Assembly: GCA_013821425.1 (NCBI GenBank) | Contig: JACDGV010000001.1 | Location: 248,001-312,000 of the forward strand | DNA length: 64,000 bases | Origin: Nitrosospira sp. | Lineage (GTDB): Bacteria; Pseudomonadota; Gammaproteobacteria; Burkholderiales; Nitrosomonadaceae | Direction: 5' to 3' | In this document: piece by piece, positions 28,509-41,264 of the stretch | How the letters are laid out: every line of letters begins with the position of its first letter | How positions within the stretch are numbered: the stretch's first letter is position 1 | The notes under the pieces: generated by a model | Told to the model about the DNA's origin: nothing | Databases searched by the model: none | Seen by the model: the letters and a program-made list of their open reading frames with translations, nothing else | Made by a program: the position numbers and the translations under genes

Positions 28509-31500
28509 TTGCGTCTCTCCCACATCAAACTAGCCGGATTCAAATCCTTTGTTGACCCCACCGAGATTCCGCTACCCGGTGATCTCGTCGGTGTGGTCGG
28601 CCCGAATGGCTGCGGCAAATCCAATGTTATCGACGCGGTGCGCTGGGTTTTGGGGGAATCGCGCGCGTCTGCGCTGCGCGGGGAGTCAATGCAGGATGTG
28701 ATTTTCAACGGTTCCGCGAAGCGGAAACCGGTGGGGCGCGCCAGTGTGGAGTTGATGTTCGACAACAATCTCGGTAAGGCGGCTGGGCAGTGGTCAAGCT
28801 ATTCCGAGATTTGCATTAAGCGGGTACTGCGGCGGGACGGGGAATCCACCTACCATATCAATAACATTCATGTACGCCGCCGCGACGTCGCCGATATTTT
28901 TCTCGGTACGGGCATAGGTGGACGCGGTTACGCGATTATTGAGCAGGGGATGATCTCCCGAATTATTGAGGCAAAACCCGAGGAACTGCGCGTATTCCTC
29001 GAAGAGACTGCCGGTATTTCCCGGTATCGGGAGCGCCGCCGTGAAACCGAGTCGCGCCTTGCCGATACTCGCGAAAACCTTTTGCGGGTAAGCGATATTT
29101 GTCAGGAACTGGAAAAGCAGTTGCTGCGTCTGGAGCACCAGGCAACGGTTGCCTCCCGTTTCAAGGATATGAATGGCCAGCTTCACGGTGTGCAAAATTT
29201 ATTATGGTGCGCTCGTAAACAGGAAGTCGCCGCGCAGCGTACTTCAGCAGAAAAGCAGTGCCAATCGCTGCAAATGGATTTGGAAGCGGAGACCGCGAGT
29301 CTCCGGGGTGCCGAAAAACGACTTGAAGAAAAGCGCGCTTTTCATTATGCCGTGGGTGATCGCCTGCATGAGACGCAGGGTGATCTTTATTCAGCCAACG
29401 CCGAAGTCGCCCATATTGAGCAGCAAATACGGCATATGCGGGACAACCGGCTGCGAATCGCACAACAGATCGTTACAGTAAAGAACCAGCTTGAGCATAA
29501 GGGAGAGCAAGCGGGCGATGCGATCGCCAGCTTGAGCCGGTGGCAAGAGGAGCTTGAGCAGGCAATTGTGGCTCATGAAGCCGGCAGAAAAAAAGCCGCA
29601 ACGGAAAATGAAGGACTGCCGCTGGCAGACGCTGCTTTTCGCTCGTGCCAGGAAAAATTAACTGAAACACAACATGCTCTGCTGTTGTCGGAGCAAACTC
29701 GGAAACTGGAAGAAAGTCATAGCTCCAACGCGGAAAAAAACTTCCAGCAACTCGAGTTGCGACGCAGCCGATTAATCGCTGAGCGAGATGCGTTGCCGGA
29801 GCCCAGTACCGGGGAATTATCAGATTTGAACCGGGAAGCGGAAGTTACCGCTGCTGACCTGGAACAGAGACAGGAGATGCTAGCGGAAACTGAAAGCTTG
29901 TTGTTGAGCGCCGGAGAGGTGAAACGCGAGCTTACGCGCGCGGTACGCGCGTCCGAGCAACAGATAATCGAGGCTGAAGCCCGGCTTAACGCTCTGCAGC
30001 GCTTGCAGCATCGTCTCGAAGGCAGCGAAAGTCTGAGTACCTGGCTCTTCAAGCACCAGTTGGACACGTTGCCGCGCCTGTGGGAGTGCCTACAGATTGA
30101 GAAGGGATGGGAAGACGCGCTTGAAGCAGTGCTTCGCGAGCGTTTGAACGGCGCGCAAATTGAGCAGTTGGAGGGCGCGCATAAGTGGGCGGATGATCCG
30201 CCTCCTGGAAAGTGGGCGATGTTCGAGTCAGCCGGGCTCCGGGGGCAAAACATGCCAGACGGCGCACAAACCCGGGACGCAGCGCGGCGGGGTAACGAGG
30301 CTCTGGTCCCGCTCCATCAGTATCTGACACACGAACACGCTGCGATAAGAACCGTGCTGGCTGAATGGCTGTGCGGGATTTTTGTGGCGGAGAGTATCAA
30401 GGCTGGTTTTGCGCAACGGGAGAAGCTTTCTTCAGGTGAACTGCTGGTCACTCGTGAAGGCCATATTATCACGCGATACAGCCTTACCTACTACGCCCCC
30501 GATTCGCAACTACACGGCGTACTGGCGCGGCAACGGGAGATAGAGCAAACCGAAGCGGAAACGGATGTGCTGAGAGTTACTCTTTCAGTGGAGAAATCGT
30601 CACTGAGGCAAGCGGAACAGGAATGTCACACACTAGAATCATCTGTCTCGCGCTTGCGCGAGGACAGCGGACAGCTTCAGCAGCAGCATCATGACGTTCA
30701 AATGCGGGCGCTGAAGCTTGCGCAGTTGACGGAACGCACGAGCCAGCGGCGCGGGCAGATTGAAAGCGAACTCGGGGAAATTGTGCAGCAAGCCGAGGCA
30801 GAGGCTTTCCGAAGACAAGATGCCGAAAAAAAACTGGCGGAATGTCGGGGTCAGCTGGGAATTTTGCAGGATCAGGCGCAAGAGGACGACCGGGCGACGC
30901 ACGCTGCGGAACAGTTCCTCAATGCCCAGCGTCAGCTTGCAGAGAACGCTGCCAGGGAAATGCAGGAAGCGGCATTTCATGAAAAAACGTGCCGGAATAA
31001 AATCGCCGAGCTGGAGCGTTCCCTCAGGATCGCCGACGAGAGCGCTGCTGAGCTCAGAGTACATCTGGAAGAGCTGGAAACCGAGCAAAGGAGTTTTGAT
31101 GAAACTCCGTTAAGTTGTCTCCTTCAGGATCAGTTGATTCTGCGTGAACAGCGCGAGCACACGCTGGCTGAAGTGCGCCGCGCTCTGGAAGACGTGACCA
31201 CGGAGTTGCGCGAAATAGAGCAGGAGCGCATGACTTCCGAACAAAAATTGCATCCGCTGCGGGAGGCTATCAGCCAGGCGCGTCTCAGGGAACAGGAGGC
31301 GCGAATTACGGAGAAACAGTTTGACGAACAGTTGAAAGCATCGGGCGCCCTTGAGGAGCAGTTGCTGGAGACTCTGCGAAAAAAGCGGCCTTCCGCGTTA
31401 CAGGCTGAGATTAATCGTTTGACAACGGAAATTGCTGCATTGGGAGCAGTCAATCCTGCCGCGCTAGAGGAGCTAGACTCGTGTCGGGCGCGCAAGATGT

Positions 31501-32066
31501 ATCTGGACTCACAGGCGAAAGACCTGCAAGAAGCGTCGGAGACCCTTCAAGCTGCCATCAGGCGCATAGACCGGGAGACGCGGGAACGCCTGCTTGAGAC
31601 TGTTGAAAAGGTCAACATTCATTTGGATGAGATGTTCCCGACCATGTTCGGTGGCGGGCAAGCCTCGCTTATGGTGAGGGGAGAGGAAATTCTGGATGCA
31701 GGGATACAAATTTTTGCGCAGCCTCCGGGTAAGAAAAACAGCTCCATTCACCTGCTATCCGGCGGCGAGAAGGCTCTAACCGCTCTGGCTCTCGTGTTTT
31801 CGCTATTTCAGATCAACCCGGCGCCGTTTTGCCTGCTGGACGAAGTGGATGCTCCTCTAGACGACAGCAATACGCAGCGTTTCTGCAATCTGGTGCGCAA
31901 GATGTCGCGGCAAACCCAGTTCGTATTTATCAGCCATAACAAAATTACCATGGAAATGGCCCAGCAATTGATAGGCGTTACGATGCAGGAACAGGGCGTG
32001 TCGCGCGTGGTCGCGGTAGAGGTCGAAGAAGCTGTCAGACTGAGTGATGCGGTCATGGCTACCTGA
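28509..32066 (+). CDS. smc: Chromosome segregation ATPase SMC
   Basis: A 1185-residue SMC protein that, with ScpA and ScpB, compacts and segregates the chromosome. The N-terminal head has Walker A GPNGCGKSN (31-39). Two long coiled coils flank a hinge near residues 510-660. The C-terminal head has the signature LLSGGEKALTALALVFSLF and Walker B FCLLDEVDAPLDDSN. The start is TTG at 28509 giving RLSHIKLAGFKSFVDPTEI, the canonical N-terminus; no ATG lies nearby. zipA begins 6 bases after the stop, and ligA overlaps zipA, forming the smc-zipA-ligA unit conserved in betaproteobacteria. Confidence 0.97.
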   Translation: MRLSHIKLAGFKSFVDPTEIPLPGDLVGVVGPNGCGKSNVIDAVRWVLGESRASALRGESMQDVIFNGSAKRKPVGRASVELMFDNNLGKAAGQWSSYSEICIKRVLRRDGESTYHINNIHVRRRDVADIFLGTGIGGRGYAIIEQGMISRIIEAKPEELRVFLEETAGISRYRERRRETESRLADTRENLLRVSDICQELEKQLLRLEHQATVASRFKDMNGQLHGVQNLLWCARKQEVAAQRTSAEKQCQSLQMDLEAETASLRGAEKRLEEKRAFHYAVGDRLHETQGDLYSANAEVAHIEQQIRHMRDNRLRIAQQIVTVKNQLEHKGEQAGDAIASLSRWQEELEQAIVAHEAGRKKAATENEGLPLADAAFRSCQEKLTETQHALLLSEQTRKLEESHSSNAEKNFQQLELRRSRLIAERDALPEPSTGELSDLNREAEVTAADLEQRQEMLAETESLLLSAGEVKRELTRAVRASEQQIIEAEARLNALQRLQHRLEGSESLSTWLFKHQLDTLPRLWECLQIEKGWEDALEAVLRERLNGAQIEQLEGAHKWADDPPPGKWAMFESAGLRGQNMPDGAQTRDAARRGNEALVPLHQYLTHEHAAIRTVLAEWLCGIFVAESIKAGFAQREKLSSGELLVTREGHIITRYSLTYYAPDSQLHGVLARQREIEQTEAETDVLRVTLSVEKSSLRQAEQECHTLESSVSRLREDSGQLQQQHHDVQMRALKLAQLTERTSQRRGQIESELGEIVQQAEAEAFRRQDAEKKLAECRGQLGILQDQAQEDDRATHAAEQFLNAQRQLAENAAREMQEAAFHEKTCRNKIAELERSLRIADESAAELRVHLEELETEQRSFDETPLSCLLQDQLILREQREHTLAEVRRALEDVTTELREIEQERMTSEQKLHPLREAISQARLREQEARITEKQFDEQLKASGALEEQLLETLRKKRPSALQAEINRLTTEIAALGAVNPAALEELDSCRARKMYLDSQAKDLQEASETLQAAIRRIDRETRERLLETVEKVNIHLDEMFPTMFGGGQASLMVRGEEILDAGIQIFAQPPGKKNSSIHLLSGGEKALTALALVFSLFQINPAPFCLLDEVDAPLDDSNTQRFCNLVRKMSRQTQFVFISHNKITMEMAQQLIGVTMQEQGVSRVVAVEVEEAVRLSDAVMAT

Positions 32067-32071
32067 CCGGC

Positions 32072-35343
<3,272 letters not shown>

Positions 35344-35375
35344 ATGCTAAAAAGCCTATTTCTTGAAAGTATTTC

Positions 35376-36254
35376 ATGCCAAAAATCACTAAAGCTGTTT
35401 TTCCCGTAGCAGGACTGGGAACCCGTTTCCTGCCCGCTACCAAGGCGAGTCCCAAGGAAATGATGCCGGTGGTGGACAAGCCGCTGATACAGTATGCGGT
35501 GGAAGAAGCTATTGCCGCGGGTATAACGGAAATGATTTTCATAACCGGCCGTCACAAGCGCGCGATTGAAGATCATTTCGATAAAGCCTACGAAATGGAA
35601 ACGGAACTGGAAGCGCGAGGAAAAACCGACACCCTGGAATTCCTGCGCGGCATACTGCCTAAAAATATTTCCTGTATCTATATTCGTCAGTCGGAGGCCC
35701 TGGGATTAGGTCATGCGATCCTGTGCGCCCGTCCAGCCGTGGGTAACCAGCCATTTGCGGTACTGCTGGCGGATGATTTGCTTGTCGGCGATGAGCCGAT
35801 AATCCGGCAGTTATGCACGGTTTATGAACAAAATGGATGCTCGATATTAGCCGTGCAAAATGTCGAACTGCAAGACACGGTAAATTACGGAATCGTGAAG
35901 TGCGGGCCCGGAATGCACGGACTGCATCCCATCACCGGCCTTGTCGAAAAACCCCAACCTGAAAACGCGCCATCAACGCTGGGTGTGGTCGGCCGATACA
36001 TCCTGACCCCGAAAATTTTCAGGCATCTGGAGAAGGTCGAGGCAGGCGCAGGAGGGGAAATCCAGCTCACCGACGGCATTGCGTCCTTGTTGCAGGAAGA
36101 AAGGGTGCTGGCGTATGAATTTGCCGGTATCCGGTATGATTGCGGGAGCAAGTTAGGTTATCTCAAGGCCACCATTGCGCTCGCGCTTGAGCATCCTGAA
36201 GTCGGCAGGGAATTCGCCGACTATCTGGAGTCGTTGCGCTGCCATACTGTTTAG
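35376..36254 (+). CDS. galU: UTP-glucose-1-phosphate uridylyltransferase GalU
   Basis: A 292-residue enzyme making UDP-glucose from UTP and glucose-1-phosphate for envelope sugars and trehalose or glycogen precursors. The nucleotidyltransferase signature [30 protein letters not shown] is complete (residues about 10-39), and [11 protein letters not shown] follows later. It starts 32 bases after ligA, and hpt begins 16 bases after its stop, so it may be part of the same transcript. Confidence 0.96.
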   Translation: MPKITKAVFPVAGLGTRFLPATKASPKEMMPVVDKPLIQYAVEEAIAAGITEMIFITGRHKRAIEDHFDKAYEMETELEARGKTDTLEFLRGILPKNISCIYIRQSEALGLGHAILCARPAVGNQPFAVLLADDLLVGDEPIIRQLCTVYEQNGCSILAVQNVELQDTVNYGIVKCGPGMHGLHPITGLVEKPQPENAPSTLGVVGRYILTPKIFRHLEKVEAGAGGEIQLTDGIASLLQEERVLAYEFAGIRYDCGSKLGYLKATIALALEHPEVGREFADYLESLRCHTV

Positions 36255-36270
36255 CTCGCGGATCCTGCCA

Positions 36271-36819
36271 ATGCTATCGTATGCGGAAGCGGAAAAAGTT
36301 CTTCGCGAGGCAGAGCCTATAATTTCTGCTGGCGCGGTATCGCGGGCTGTCGGATGCGTGGCGGAGGATATCACCGTAGCGCTGTCGGAACAGTATCCCC
36401 TGATATTGAGCGTAATGGGGGGGGCGGTGGTATTTACCGGACAACTGCTGCCATTATTGAGGTTTCCGCTCAATTTCGATTACCTGCATGTCAGCCGCTA
36501 CAATAATGAGATTCACGGTGGGGAAATCAACTGGAAAGTATCCCCCCCTGAAGATAACCTGAAGAACCGGGTGGTGCTGGTGCTGGATGACATACTTGAT
36601 GAAGGGATAACCCTTGCCGCAATCCGCGAAAGAATCATGAGCCAGGGTGCAAAGGCGTTCTACAGCGCCGTTTTTGCGGAGAAGGATATTGGCAGGCCCA
36701 AGCCCATCCGTGCGGATTTTGTCGGTGTCAGGCTGCCTAATCGCTACGCGTTCGGCTTTGGAATGGATATACATGGCGCATGGCGGAACTTGCCCGCCAT
36801 CTACGCCTTGAAAGACTGA
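36271..36819 (+). CDS. hpt: Hypoxanthine-guanine phosphoribosyltransferase
   Basis: A 182-residue purine salvage enzyme transferring ribose-5-phosphate from PRPP to hypoxanthine or guanine. The PRPP-binding loop is VVLVLDDILDEGITL, and the purine-stacking FVGVRLPNRYAFGFGMD segment is typical of the HGPRTase family. The frame is open upstream into galU from 36175, but the ATG at 36271 gives MLSYAEAEKVL, the normal N-terminus, without overlap. The neighbour mtnP is also a nucleoside salvage enzyme. A hairpin at 36880-36904 separates the two. Confidence 0.92.
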   Translation: MLSYAEAEKVLREAEPIISAGAVSRAVGCVAEDITVALSEQYPLILSVMGGAVVFTGQLLPLLRFPLNFDYLHVSRYNNEIHGGEINWKVSPPEDNLKNRVVLVLDDILDEGITLAAIRERIMSQGAKAFYSAVFAEKDIGRPKPIRADFVGVRLPNRYAFGFGMDIHGAWRNLPAIYALKD

Positions 36820-36879
36820 ACGAATGGAAGCGTGGCACCTGCGGTGGGGGTCGGACGTGCTGCGGCTTTTTGATTCTGT

Positions 36880-36904
36880 AAAATGCCCGGGCTTCCGGCA
36901 TTTT
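36880..36904 (+). terminator. Hairpin terminator after hpt
   Basis: The 8-bp stem AAAATGCC/GGCATTTT surrounds a 9-base GC-rich loop, with T-rich sequence downstream (ATTTGATTTTT). The A-tract and T-tract make it potentially bidirectional. It lies 30 bases before the mtnP start, so mtnP would need its own promoter or readthrough. Confidence 0.55.
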
Positions 36905-36933
36905 CCGATATTTGATTTTTATACCTGAACGAT

Positions 36934-37680
36934 ATGCTCGCAATCATCGGTGGCACCGGCATGACTCAGCTAGCCTGTCTTGAAATATCCCGCCGGCGAA
37001 TAATGAGAACTCCGTATGGAGAGCCCTCCGGCCCACTGACCTTCGGCAGCATTAATGACAGCAGGGTCGTATTCCTGGCTCGCCATGGCTACGGACACAC
37101 CATCCCCCCGCATGAGGTAAATTACCGGGCTAATATGTGGGCATTGCACTCCTTGAACCTGACCAGGGTAATATCAGTCGCTTCGGTAGGCGGAATCCGA
37201 CCGGACTTGACGCCTGGCACGCTTGCGATTCCTGACCAGATTATCGATTACACTCATTGCCGGAAATATACTTATCACGAAGGCACGGATAAGCCGGTAA
37301 CCTACATCGACTTTACCGAACCCTACTGCCCCTTGACGCGCAGCCGTTTGCTGGAGGCGGCAAAGCGTGCCAATGAGGCAGTAATGGATGGAGGTACGTA
37401 TGGCGCGACTCAGGGACCGCGTCTTGAAACTGCTGCGGAAATTAACCGTCTAGAGCGGGACGGGGTCGATATGGTGGGAATGACTGGCATGCCGGAAGCG
37501 GCGCTGGCCAAGGAACTGGGTCTTTGCTACGCGACGATTGCCGTGGTGGCCAATCATGCCGCTGGCCGTGCAGCAAGTGCGCATGCCATCCGACTGGAAG
37601 ACGCGCATGCTGTTCTGGAAAAAGCAATGATTCGGGTCAGGAATATACTCGAACGCGTGGTGGAATTCGATGCCGATTAA
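36934..37680 (+). CDS. mtnP: S-methyl-5'-thioinosine / methylthioadenosine phosphorylase
   Basis: A 248-residue PNP-family enzyme cleaving a 5'-methylthio nucleoside with phosphate, recycling the by-product of polyamine and homoserine-lactone synthesis. Motifs are [29 protein letters not shown] (phosphate and ribose site), [14 protein letters not shown], and [16 protein letters not shown]. Proteins of this type in gamma- and betaproteobacteria are often methylthioinosine phosphorylases; I cannot separate the two substrates by sequence alone. def overlaps its 3' end by 11 bases, so the two are co-translated. Confidence 0.88.
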   Translation: MLAIIGGTGMTQLACLEISRRRIMRTPYGEPSGPLTFGSINDSRVVFLARHGYGHTIPPHEVNYRANMWALHSLNLTRVISVASVGGIRPDLTPGTLAIPDQIIDYTHCRKYTYHEGTDKPVTYIDFTEPYCPLTRSRLLEAAKRANEAVMDGGTYGATQGPRLETAAEINRLERDGVDMVGMTGMPEAALAKELGLCYATIAVVANHAAGRAASAHAIRLEDAHAVLEKAMIRVRNILERVVEFDAD

Positions 37681-38206
37681 ACCGGTTCTGAGAATGGGCG
37701 ATCCCCGTTTACTTGAGGTTGCACGCAAGGTGGAGGAATTTGGCACTCCCTTACTTGAGGCGCTGATACGCGATATGCAAGACACGATGGAGGCGCTGGA
37801 CGGCGCGGGATTGGCTGCGCCGCAGATTGGCGTCGACCTTCAGGTCGTGATCTTCGGGGTGAAGCGCAATCCACGTTATCCCGAGGCGGAGGAAGTGCCG
37901 TATACGGTACTGTTGAATCCCATAATAACGCCGCTTACGAAACGTATGGAACAGGGTTGGGAAGGGTGTCTCAGCGTGCCAGGCATGCGTGGTATGGTTC
38001 CCCGCTTTACCCGGCTGCGCTATCAAGGCTCAGATCAATACGGCAAGGCCATCGACCGTAGCGTAGAGGGGTTCCATGCCCGCGTGGTGCAACATGAATG
38101 CGACCATTTGCAAGGCGTTCTCTATCCCATGCGCATTACCGATTTCAGGATGTTTGGTTTTGCCGACGTTTTGTTCTCCGGCCAGGCGGCACCCATGGAC
38201 GAGTGA
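37670..38206 (+). CDS. def: Peptide deformylase
   Basis: A 178-residue metalloenzyme removing the formyl group from nascent N-terminal methionine. All three motifs are present: [18 protein letters not shown] (metal-binding Cys) and QHECDHLQG (HExxH metal and catalytic site). It starts inside the last codons of mtnP. Unlike many genomes there is no fmt gene beside it. This is probably one of two deformylases, since the usual def-fmt pair should exist elsewhere; that is inference. Confidence 0.94.
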   Translation: MPIKPVLRMGDPRLLEVARKVEEFGTPLLEALIRDMQDTMEALDGAGLAAPQIGVDLQVVIFGVKRNPRYPEAEEVPYTVLLNPIITPLTKRMEQGWEGCLSVPGMRGMVPRFTRLRYQGSDQYGKAIDRSVEGFHARVVQHECDHLQGVLYPMRITDFRMFGFADVLFSGQAAPMDE

Positions 38207-38230
38207 GTATTTTTCGTCGCCGAGAATATT

Positions 38231-38265
38231 TAAAAAAAAGGAAAAAGTCTCGGCGAGCGTCGCCG
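38231..38265 (-). terminator. aroK: Rho-independent terminator of aroK
   Basis: Read on the minus strand, the perfect hairpin CGGCGA-CGC-TCGCCG (38265-38251) is followed by AGACTTTTTCC and a run of eight T. This is a classical intrinsic terminator, about 150 bases past the aroK stop. The hairpin lies 45 bases after the convergent def stop. Confidence 0.75.
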
Positions 38266-38273
38266 GATTATCG

Positions 38274-38300
38274 GGAGGACTTGTTCAGGGCTTCCCCAAG
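38274..38300 (+). repeat. 27-bp dispersed intergenic repeat, copy B
   Basis: Reads GGAGGACTTGTTCA then GGGCTTCCCCAAG. It matches the minus strand of copy A at 17308-17334 at 24 of 27 positions. It lies beside the aroK terminator between convergent genes. Its core TTCAGGGCTTCC is the exact unit duplicated at 24616-24639. Confidence 0.65.
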
Positions 38301-38414
38301 GAGAAGTTTGTCCGCGCTGCTTATTCAATGATAATGACAATAGCGTGCGCCAGGGGGACCGGGCGCGATGGACCGGGTGGAATTCCGCGTGAAAACGGGG
38401 ATGCGAGCCGGTTC

Positions 38415-39005
38415 TTATTCATCTACCATCAGGCTGGAACATGCCAGTTGTTGTGCCAGCAGTTGCGCCAGAGTACGGGCACTTCGTTTCCCGCTTTCAA
38501 CGATGAAATGTGACGTCTCTTTGTAAAGGGGATCGCGTTGCGAGTAAATTTCAGCCAATCTGGTTCGGGGATCCGGGCCTTGCAGTAATGGACGGTTTTT
38601 ATCCTGCCGCGTTCGCCGCCACAAATCATCAATGGTCGCGCGCAAATAAACCACGGTACCATTATGCCTCAGCATTTCCCGGTTTTCCCTGCTCAGCACT
38701 GCGCCGCCTCCCGTGGCAAGCACGATATTTTCCAATTCCACCAGTTCGGATAACATTTCCGTCTCGCGCTTGCGGAAACCCGTTTCACCCTCAATCTCAA
38801 AAATCACCGGGACGCTGACCCCGGTTCGCCTTTGAATTTCACGATCCGAGTCATAAAACGTTTTCTCAAGCAAGTTCGTCAGAAGTTTACCAATTGTGGT
38901 TTTTCCCGCTCCCATCATCCCAACCAGAAAGATGTTCCCTCTTTGGTTTATGGAAGCCAAGGCCTCTGCCTTGCTGAATGCCACCGTTGCGATTATCGAA
39001 CTCAT
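38415..39005 (-). CDS. aroK: Shikimate kinase
   Basis: A 196-residue P-loop kinase phosphorylating shikimate in the chorismate pathway. The Walker A motif is GMMGAGKTTIGKLL, followed by FYDSDREIQRRTG and IEGETGFRKRE, then the shikimate-binding VLATGGGAVL. The lid holds KNRPLLQGPDPRTRL. I take the ATG at 39005; an in-frame GTG at 39032 would add nine residues. aroB, the usual neighbour, is not here, so aroK is detached from its common cluster. A strong terminator follows at 38231-38265. Confidence 0.93.
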   Translation of the reverse strand: MSSIIATVAFSKAEALASINQRGNIFLVGMMGAGKTTIGKLLTNLLEKTFYDSDREIQRRTGVSVPVIFEIEGETGFRKRETEMLSELVELENIVLATGGGAVLSRENREMLRHNGTVVYLRATIDDLWRRTRQDKNRPLLQGPDPRTRLAEIYSQRDPLYKETSHFIVESGKRSARTLAQLLAQQLACSSLMVDE

Positions 39006-39148
39006 CCGCCGATTGTAGCGGAAATGCCACAACGGTGCGAAAAAACAAACTATCCATCCTTTCCCGGTTGCCGGCGCAACTATCCTGCAGGCAGGAATAA
39101 CCGCCGTGCACGCATGGTCCGAATACCTGCGAGGGGAAAAAGGAAAAC

Positions 39149-39457
39149 TTATTGCGGAGGGTTCTCATTCAGACGGATGGGAGGCATCTTCGTAAACTCT
39201 TCCTTGTTCAATCTGCCATCACGATCAATGTCCAAGCCGTTAAATATCCGGGCAGGCATTTTCATGGCAGCCGCCTCCTCGATGCTAATGTAGTCGTCCT
39301 TATTGGTGTCGTACAGTTCGAACGGAGGTGCAATCACCTCCGAATTCGACTCATCATGCACGCCTGCGAGAACGGGATATGAGCCTCCGAAAACATGAGC
39401 CGCTGATATTGCCAATAATTGAACCGTAATATTTCGTAATGTCGAGGAGTTTCGCAC
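39149..39457 (-). CDS. Exported EF-hand calcium-binding protein
   Basis: A 102-residue protein with a hydrophobic N-terminal signal (LRNITVQLLAISAAHVFGG) and two EF-hand loops. The loops are DTNKDDYISIEE and DIDRDGRLNKEE, each with Asp at positions 1, 3/5 and Glu at 12, so both should bind calcium. The start is GTG at 39457 with AGGGAA nearby upstream. It lies upstream of aroK on the same strand but is probably independent. Small secreted EF-hand proteins of this kind are common in betaproteobacteria and have no defined role. Confidence 0.8.
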   Translation of the reverse strand: MRNSSTLRNITVQLLAISAAHVFGGSYPVLAGVHDESNSEVIAPPFELYDTNKDDYISIEEAAAMKMPARIFNGLDIDRDGRLNKEEFTKMPPIRLNENPPQ

Positions 39458-39662
39458 ACTATTCCCTTTGGTCCTGAAGCAACGCTGAAGAAGAATATCT
39501 GATAGGTCGGTATTGCAGGGGGCGGAGAGTCACATCCGGGCCTGCGAACTACTAGCGCACGCGGGAGGCCTCGGCCGCTCACCAGACTCTTGTTAATCCT
39601 CGCGAGCTACCGCGCTAGGCCGACCGGGATTGAGATCATCGCTTGGCAATCAGCTAATTGAA

Positions 39663-39737
39663 TTAAAACAAGAGATAAATAATTATCAAAACAAAGGCTG
39701 GCACACCCATAATCCAGGCAAGAAAATATTTACCCAT
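39663..39737 (-). CDS. 24-residue single-pass membrane protein
   Basis: A small ORF with a textbook start: AAGGAG (centred on 39745-39749) sits 7 bases before ATG. The product begins MGKYFLAWIMGVPAF and ends in an isoleucine/leucine-rich stretch closing with YLLF. It has one basic residue at position 3 and then an unbroken hydrophobic helix of about 20 residues, so it should be an inner-membrane micropeptide with a short cytoplasmic N-terminus. It lies 105 bases downstream of the yqjK-like gene, same strand. I do not recognise a named family with certainty. The perfect ribosome binding site is the main support. Confidence 0.65.
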   Translation of the reverse strand: MGKYFLAWIMGVPAFVLIIIYLLF

Positions 39738-39842
39738 GATAGTTCTCCTTTGAATAAATGGAAGGACGAAATTTCATGCTATTCCATGCTCCTGATGTGT
39801 AACGCGCATGAAGACTCGTTGACGTATTGCCGCGCGTTCATG

Positions 39843-40214
39843 TCAGCGTTTACGCGACCTGAACGAGCGTACCATGGAGGGCAGGACCTGACGTACCAGC
39901 AATGTCCTCGCACTGCTGCCCAATATGCCCGCGGTGAGGGCAATGCCCCCTTTCATGGCCCTGCTTAGTGATCTGGAGGGAAATGCCGATAATACGCCGA
40001 GCAATGCTAGTGAGGTGTAATACGGATGGCGCGTAACGAATTTAAACGTACGGCTGCGTGGGAACTTATCGCCTTTTCCATCCCGATAGACATTCCCGGT
40101 TCCGTGCTGATTTTCTTCGTCTCGGGCGGGGATGAGCCTGAATCGGTAGTTTTGACGGCTCGCGCTCATCCGTTCCAATAGCGCCTTTCTTTCATCTTCC
40201 AGAGAGGTACTCAT
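39843..40214 (-). CDS. YqjK-like small protein
   Basis: A 123-residue basic protein with N-terminal SLEDERKALLERMSASRQNYR, a pattern seen in YqjK-type proteins. A hydrophobic segment (about 70-100, YYTSLALLGVLSAF and GGIALTAGILGSS) suggests membrane association. The C-terminus is very basic (RSFRSRKR). Its ATG overlaps the stop of the preceding yqjE-like gene by four bases, so the two are translationally coupled. The name rests mainly on position after yqjD-yqjE, so it is tentative. Function is unknown. Confidence 0.7.
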   Translation of the reverse strand: MSTSLEDERKALLERMSASRQNYRFRLIPARDEENQHGTGNVYRDGKGDKFPRSRTFKFVTRHPYYTSLALLGVLSAFPSRSLSRAMKGGIALTAGILGSSARTLLVRQVLPSMVRSFRSRKR

Positions 40215-40579
40215 ACAATATCCTTCATCAACTTGATATCCTGCTGCAGCTCCTGCCGCACAGTGTCAAAAGCTGAAACAGAATCCGCCCGGTCTGGAAT
40301 GTTTATATAAAGCAGGAACGCCCCCAAGGCGTAAAACGCAGCCACGCCCCACGCCGCAACCAGGCGATATGGAGTATCCCAGCAAGTAACGATAACGGCC
40401 AATCCGAGGAAGATCAGGCTCAAGATGGCAAATACCCCTATCACCACATAACCGACCACCCGTCTCTTCAAGTTCTGACCCTGAATTTCAGCTGATATCT
40501 TTAACAGCTCCACGTAGTCGTCCACGCGTTCCAAGGCAATTGCTCCCATCTGCCTGGCTTTTCTGATGGTCTCAAACAT
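40211..40579 (-). CDS. YqjE-like phage-holin-superfamily III membrane protein
   Basis: A 122-residue inner-membrane protein with an amphipathic N-terminal helix (MFETIRKARQMGAIALERVDDYVELLKI) and two transmembrane helices (about 43-66, VVGYVVIGVFAILSLIFLGLAVIV, and about 75-93). This is the layout of YqjE / Actinobacterial holin-X proteins. It lies between the yqjD-like gene (40-base gap) and the yqjK-like gene (4-base overlap). In enterobacteria the equivalent operon is induced in stationary phase; here no promoter was identified. Confidence 0.82.
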   Translation of the reverse strand: MFETIRKARQMGAIALERVDDYVELLKISAEIQGQNLKRRVVGYVVIGVFAILSLIFLGLAVIVTCWDTPYRLVAAWGVAAFYALGAFLLYINIPDRADSVSAFDTVRQELQQDIKLMKDIV

Positions 40580-40619
40580 GACGATTCTCTCGACTGATGT
40601 GCTGCACCGAGGGGGCTAG

Positions 40620-41033
40620 TTAACGGCGGGCCATCAATAAGCCCACTATAAAACCGATTCCCGCGGCGTAACCGACCGATTGGAGTGGCCGGTCTTTCAC
40701 GTATTCCCGGGAACACTCAATGCCATGGTCGAGCTGCTCACGGGCGTCATCCGCTAAATCCCGTGCAGCCTCCCTCGTCGACGCAATCCTTTCCATCAGC
40801 TTTTCTTTTGCCTGTTCAAGGTCGATATCCGATAAATTGGGAATGCGCGATATCAGATCGTCCAGATCTGCCCTAAGATTGGCCAACTCTTCTCTGGCCA
40901 CGTCGCCTACTTCATGCCCCGCTGATCTGGCGGCGCCACCAACCCGCTGAGCCGCAGCCCCGGTCCGCTGCGCCAGTTTCTGTGCTGAGTCCTGCACATC
41001 GCCGTTTTTGTTTGTCGAAGTATCCGATTCCAT
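40620..41033 (-). CDS. DUF883 (ElaB/YqjD-type) ribosome-associated membrane protein
   Basis: A 137-residue protein with an Ala/Arg-rich helical body (AAAQRVGGAARSAGHEVGDVA, then an LxDLxxRIPNL segment) and a C-terminal membrane anchor (SVGYAAGIGFIVGLLMARR). That is the DUF883 architecture. E. coli YqjD binds stationary-phase ribosomes and anchors them to the membrane. The ATG at 41033 has AAAAGGAG 5-6 bases upstream; a frame extension to 41087 is not needed. First gene of the yqjD-yqjE-yqjK-like set, divergent from rpsB. Confidence 0.88.
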   Translation of the reverse strand: MESDTSTNKNGDVQDSAQKLAQRTGAAAQRVGGAARSAGHEVGDVAREELANLRADLDDLISRIPNLSDIDLEQAKEKLMERIASTREAARDLADDAREQLDHGIECSREYVKDRPLQSVGYAAGIGFIVGLLMARR

Positions 41034-41264
41034 GGTTAACTCCTTTTGGTGTGTTGTTGGTAGTAGATATGCAGACCAGGTTTGCACCTGCGTGTGCCAG
41101 AACAGTCATTCTCCCGCAATTGTCGGCTCGGGTATGTTCGTTGACACACATAATCGTGTTACATGAACGAGGAGTCCATTTTTATGCCCAGGAGCGTGGC
41201 ATCTCGGGAGTTTCGAGTTTCTCCACCGCGAACTGCCGAGCTTGGGATGCGCGCAGCTTTCAAA

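Noticed and set aside
39595-39625. tRNA-like stretch on the minus strand (GCGGTAGCTCGCGAGG)
   Set aside because: It resembles a D-arm only. No acceptor stem, anticodon arm or T-loop GTTCGA in the right place.
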